DNA of 64,000 nucleotides from contig NZ_ABLD01000012.1 in NCBI RefSeq assembly GCF_000172415.1, positions 62,001-126,000 of the forward strand. The letters run 5' to 3'. Origin of the DNA: Paraburkholderia graminis C4D1M (GTDB lineage: Bacteria > Pseudomonadota > Gammaproteobacteria > Burkholderiales > Burkholderiaceae). The position numbers were made by a program, and so were the translations under genes. Of this stretch, positions 62,163 to 64,000 are shown one piece after another (the first letter of the stretch is position 1; each line of letters opens with the position of its first letter). The notes under the pieces were generated by a model that did no database searches, was not told the DNA's origin, and worked only from the letters and a program-made list of their open reading frames with translations.

Positions 62163-63553
62163 GCGATGCCCATCCAGTCGCGCGCGCCCTCGAGCAGCGG
62201 TTGATGTGTCGACGCACTCAGCAATGCGCCGCGCGCGTCGGTAATCTGCATCGACTCGAGCCACTCTTCGAATTCCGGCGCGCGGCGCAAGCCGAGTACG
62301 TCGCGCACATAGAGTGCGTCGTGGAAGGACGTGCTTTGATAATTGAGCATCACGTCGTCCGCGCCCGGAATGCCCATGATGAAATTGATGCCCGCCACGC
62401 CAAGCAGTGTGAGCAGGTTATCCATGTCGTCCTGATCGGCTTCCGCGTGATTCGTGTAGCAGATGTCGCAACCCATCGGCACGCCGAGCAGCTTGCCGCA
62501 GAAATGATCTTCAAGGCCGGCGCGCGTGATCTGCTTGCCGTCGTACAGATACTCGGGGCCGATAAAGCCGACCACGGTATTCACGAGAAACGGATTGAAC
62601 TTGCGCGCGACCGCATACGCGCGCACTTCGCAAGTTTGTTGATCGACGCCGAAATGCGCGTCCGCCGACAATGCGCTGCCCTGCCCCGTTTCGAAGTACA
62701 TCAGATTGCTGCCGACCGTGCCGCGTTTGAGCGACAGTCCCGCTTCATACGCTTCTTGCAGTAGCGCGAGCGAAATGCCGAAGCCGGCGTTGGCTTTTTC
62801 TGTGCCCGCAATCGATTGAAACACGAGGTCGACGGGTGCGCCTTTTTCGATCGCGGCAATCGTGTTGGTGACGTGCGTCAGCACACAGGATTGCGTGGGC
62901 ACCTGATAGCGTTGACGGAAGTCGTCGATCATCAGAAGCAGTCGCGTGATCGCGGCGAGGTTGTCGCTGGCCGGATTGATGCCGATCATCGCATCGCCGC
63001 AACCGTACATCAGGCCATCGAGCATCGAGGCTGCAATGCCTTTGACGTCATCTGTCGGATGATTGGGTTGCAGGCGCACCGACATGTGGCCCGGCAAACC
63101 CACCGTGTTGCGAAAGCGCGTGATCACCGGACGCTTGCGCGCCGCTGCGATCAGATCCTGGTTGCGCATCAGCTTCGAAACGGCCGCCACCATTTCCGGC
63201 GTGAGGCCCGCGGTGATACGTGTGAGCGCGTCCGCATCCGTCGACGTGCTCAGCAGCCAATTGCGAAAGTCGCCTACCGTGAGATGCGAAATCTCGGTGA
63301 ATGCCTGCGGCGAATGATCGTCGATCACGAGACGCGTGACTTCGTCGCTTTCGTACGGAATCAGCGCTTCGTTCAGGAACGTGCGCAACGGTACTTGCGC
63401 CAACGCCATTTTTGCGGCGACGCGCTCCTCTTCGCTCGCTGCCGCGACGCCCGCGAGTTGATCGCCGGAACGTTGCGGGCTCGCCTTCGCCATGAGTGTC
63501 TTCAGATCGGCAAACCGATACGTGCGGCTGCCGATTGTCTCCGTATAGCTCAT
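62159..63553 (-). CDS. eutB: Ethanolamine ammonia-lyase large subunit
   Basis: This 464-residue TIM-barrel subunit carries the substrate-binding and catalytic residues. Recognisable segments are LMAKASPQRSGDQLAGVAA, GLPGHMSVRLQPNHPTDD, GCGDAMIGINPASDN and FETGQGSALSADAHFG. Ethanolamine is deaminated at the corrin cofactor. It is coupled to eutC and follows the ethanolamine permease gene on the minus strand, with a gap of about 56 bases. Confidence 0.96.
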   Translation of the reverse strand: MSYTETIGSRTYRFADLKTLMAKASPQRSGDQLAGVAAASEEERVAAKMALAQVPLRTFLNEALIPYESDEVTRLVIDDHSPQAFTEISHLTVGDFRNWLLSTSTDADALTRITAGLTPEMVAAVSKLMRNQDLIAAARKRPVITRFRNTVGLPGHMSVRLQPNHPTDDVKGIAASMLDGLMYGCGDAMIGINPASDNLAAITRLLLMIDDFRQRYQVPTQSCVLTHVTNTIAAIEKGAPVDLVFQSIAGTEKANAGFGISLALLQEAYEAGLSLKRGTVGSNLMYFETGQGSALSADAHFGVDQQTCEVRAYAVARKFNPFLVNTVVGFIGPEYLYDGKQITRAGLEDHFCGKLLGVPMGCDICYTNHAEADQDDMDNLLTLLGVAGINFIMGIPGADDVMLNYQSTSFHDALYVRDVLGLRRAPEFEEWLESMQITDARGALLSASTHQPLLEGARDWMGIA

Positions 63554-63609
63554 CTTTACGACTCCAGCTTACGACTCAAACGCCGCTGCGCGCGCAGCGG
63601 CTTCGACCG

Positions 63610-64000
63610 TCATTCTTCGAGCAATGCGTCGGCCGGTGCGGCCTCGCGTTGATGGCGCGTCATGAGGAAATAGACGTAGCCGAGTGCGAGGAAGATGGCG
63701 AACACCACTGCCACCAGAAAGTTAAAGTACACCATAGTGGCCAGACAGATCACCGCGGCCACCAGCGCGAACGCCGGAAAGAACGGAAAAAGCGGCGCGC
63801 GAAACGGACGCTCCATGTTCGGCTCGGTGCGGCGCAGCTTGAACAGCGACAACATGCTGATGATATACATCACGATAGCGCCAAACACGGACATCGTCAC
63901 GATGTTCGCCGTGAGCGTCTGGCCGCCGAACTGAATCAGCTCGTCGCTATAGATCGCGGCGATGCCGATCACACCGCCGGCGAGAATCGCGCGATGCGGC
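63610..64000 (-). CDS. eat: Ethanolamine permease, C-terminal part (partial)
   Basis: The gene enters from the right edge and its 5' end lies outside the window. The visible 129 residues contain three to four TM helices of an APC-family transporter (TANIVTMSVFGAIVMYIISMLSLF, with FPFFPAFALVAAVICLATMVYF) and the charged loop FKLRRTEPNMERPFRAP typical of ethanolamine permeases. Its place upstream of eutB supports the assignment. It would import ethanolamine. Confidence 0.85.
   Translation of the reverse strand, partial: PHRAILAGGVIGIAAIYSDELIQFGGQTLTANIVTMSVFGAIVMYIISMLSLFKLRRTEPNMERPFRAPLFPFFPAFALVAAVICLATMVYFNFLVAVVFAIFLALGYVYFLMTRHQREAAPADALLEE

Overview
The window is about 64 kb of GC-rich (roughly 60-65 %) bacterial chromosome with dense, mostly core genes. 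The gene order (argB-nucleotidase-slmA, metX-metW-ampG, gatCAB facing mreBCD-mrdA-rodA, def-fmt-htpX-rsmB-DUF4390-NtrY/X), the GTP-type PEP carboxykinase and the persulfide dioxygenase-rhodanese fusion point to a betaproteobacterium of Burkholderia sensu lato, most likely Paraburkholderia. Genus is an inference from gene content; no rRNA is present. I see no phage, transposase, CRISPR array or insertion sequence.

Left part (1-23 kb). The end of argB is followed by a HAD nucleotidase and slmA. A methionine/cell-wall run follows: metX-metW, ampG and an M48 metalloprotease coupled to ampG. The gatC-gatA-gatB operon (minus) is followed by a PPK2 kinase and exonuclease III. Divergent from gatC is the rod-shape operon mreB-mreC-mreD-mrdA-rodA, whose MreC and PBP2 carry long low-complexity tails. 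On the minus strand are a SEL1-repeat protein translationally coupled to an HpcH/HpaI aldolase, and the queuosine precursor genes queC-queE-queD. tRNA-Phe lies at 23.1 kb.

Middle (23-43 kb). A long minus-strand run reads def, fmt, a LysE exporter, htpX, rsmB, a DUF4390 protein, an NtrY-like kinase and a short NtrX-like regulator without an AAA+ domain. Divergent from def are dprA, a thioredoxin-like gene preceded by a four-unit 12-bp tandem repeat, and topB. Next come a LysR regulator, pckG, a D-2-hydroxyacid dehydrogenase behind a perfect CRP-type palindrome, a patatin and a PaaI thioesterase.

Right part (43-64 kb). tRNA-Lys(CTT) is followed by an orphan secreted pilin-like protein. Then come a Fur-box-controlled siderophore receptor with PiuC, a 1-Cys peroxiredoxin and a persulfide dioxygenase-rhodanese fusion. 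An amino-acid locus holds a LysE exporter, an AraC regulator, a binding protein and an aminotransferase. After dbpA and a tiny zinc ribbon comes cadR divergent from a His-rich CadA-type ATPase. The window ends in an ethanolamine cluster: an EutR-like regulator, an aldehyde dehydrogenase, DUF779, eutC, eutB and the truncated permease.

No single dramatic new system is visible. The observations most worth checking are a shared promoter motif in front of both tRNA genes, the pentapeptide-repeat tail of PBP2, the cysteine-less orphan pilin-like protein, the DUF779 partner of the aldehyde dehydrogenase, and several good operator palindromes.
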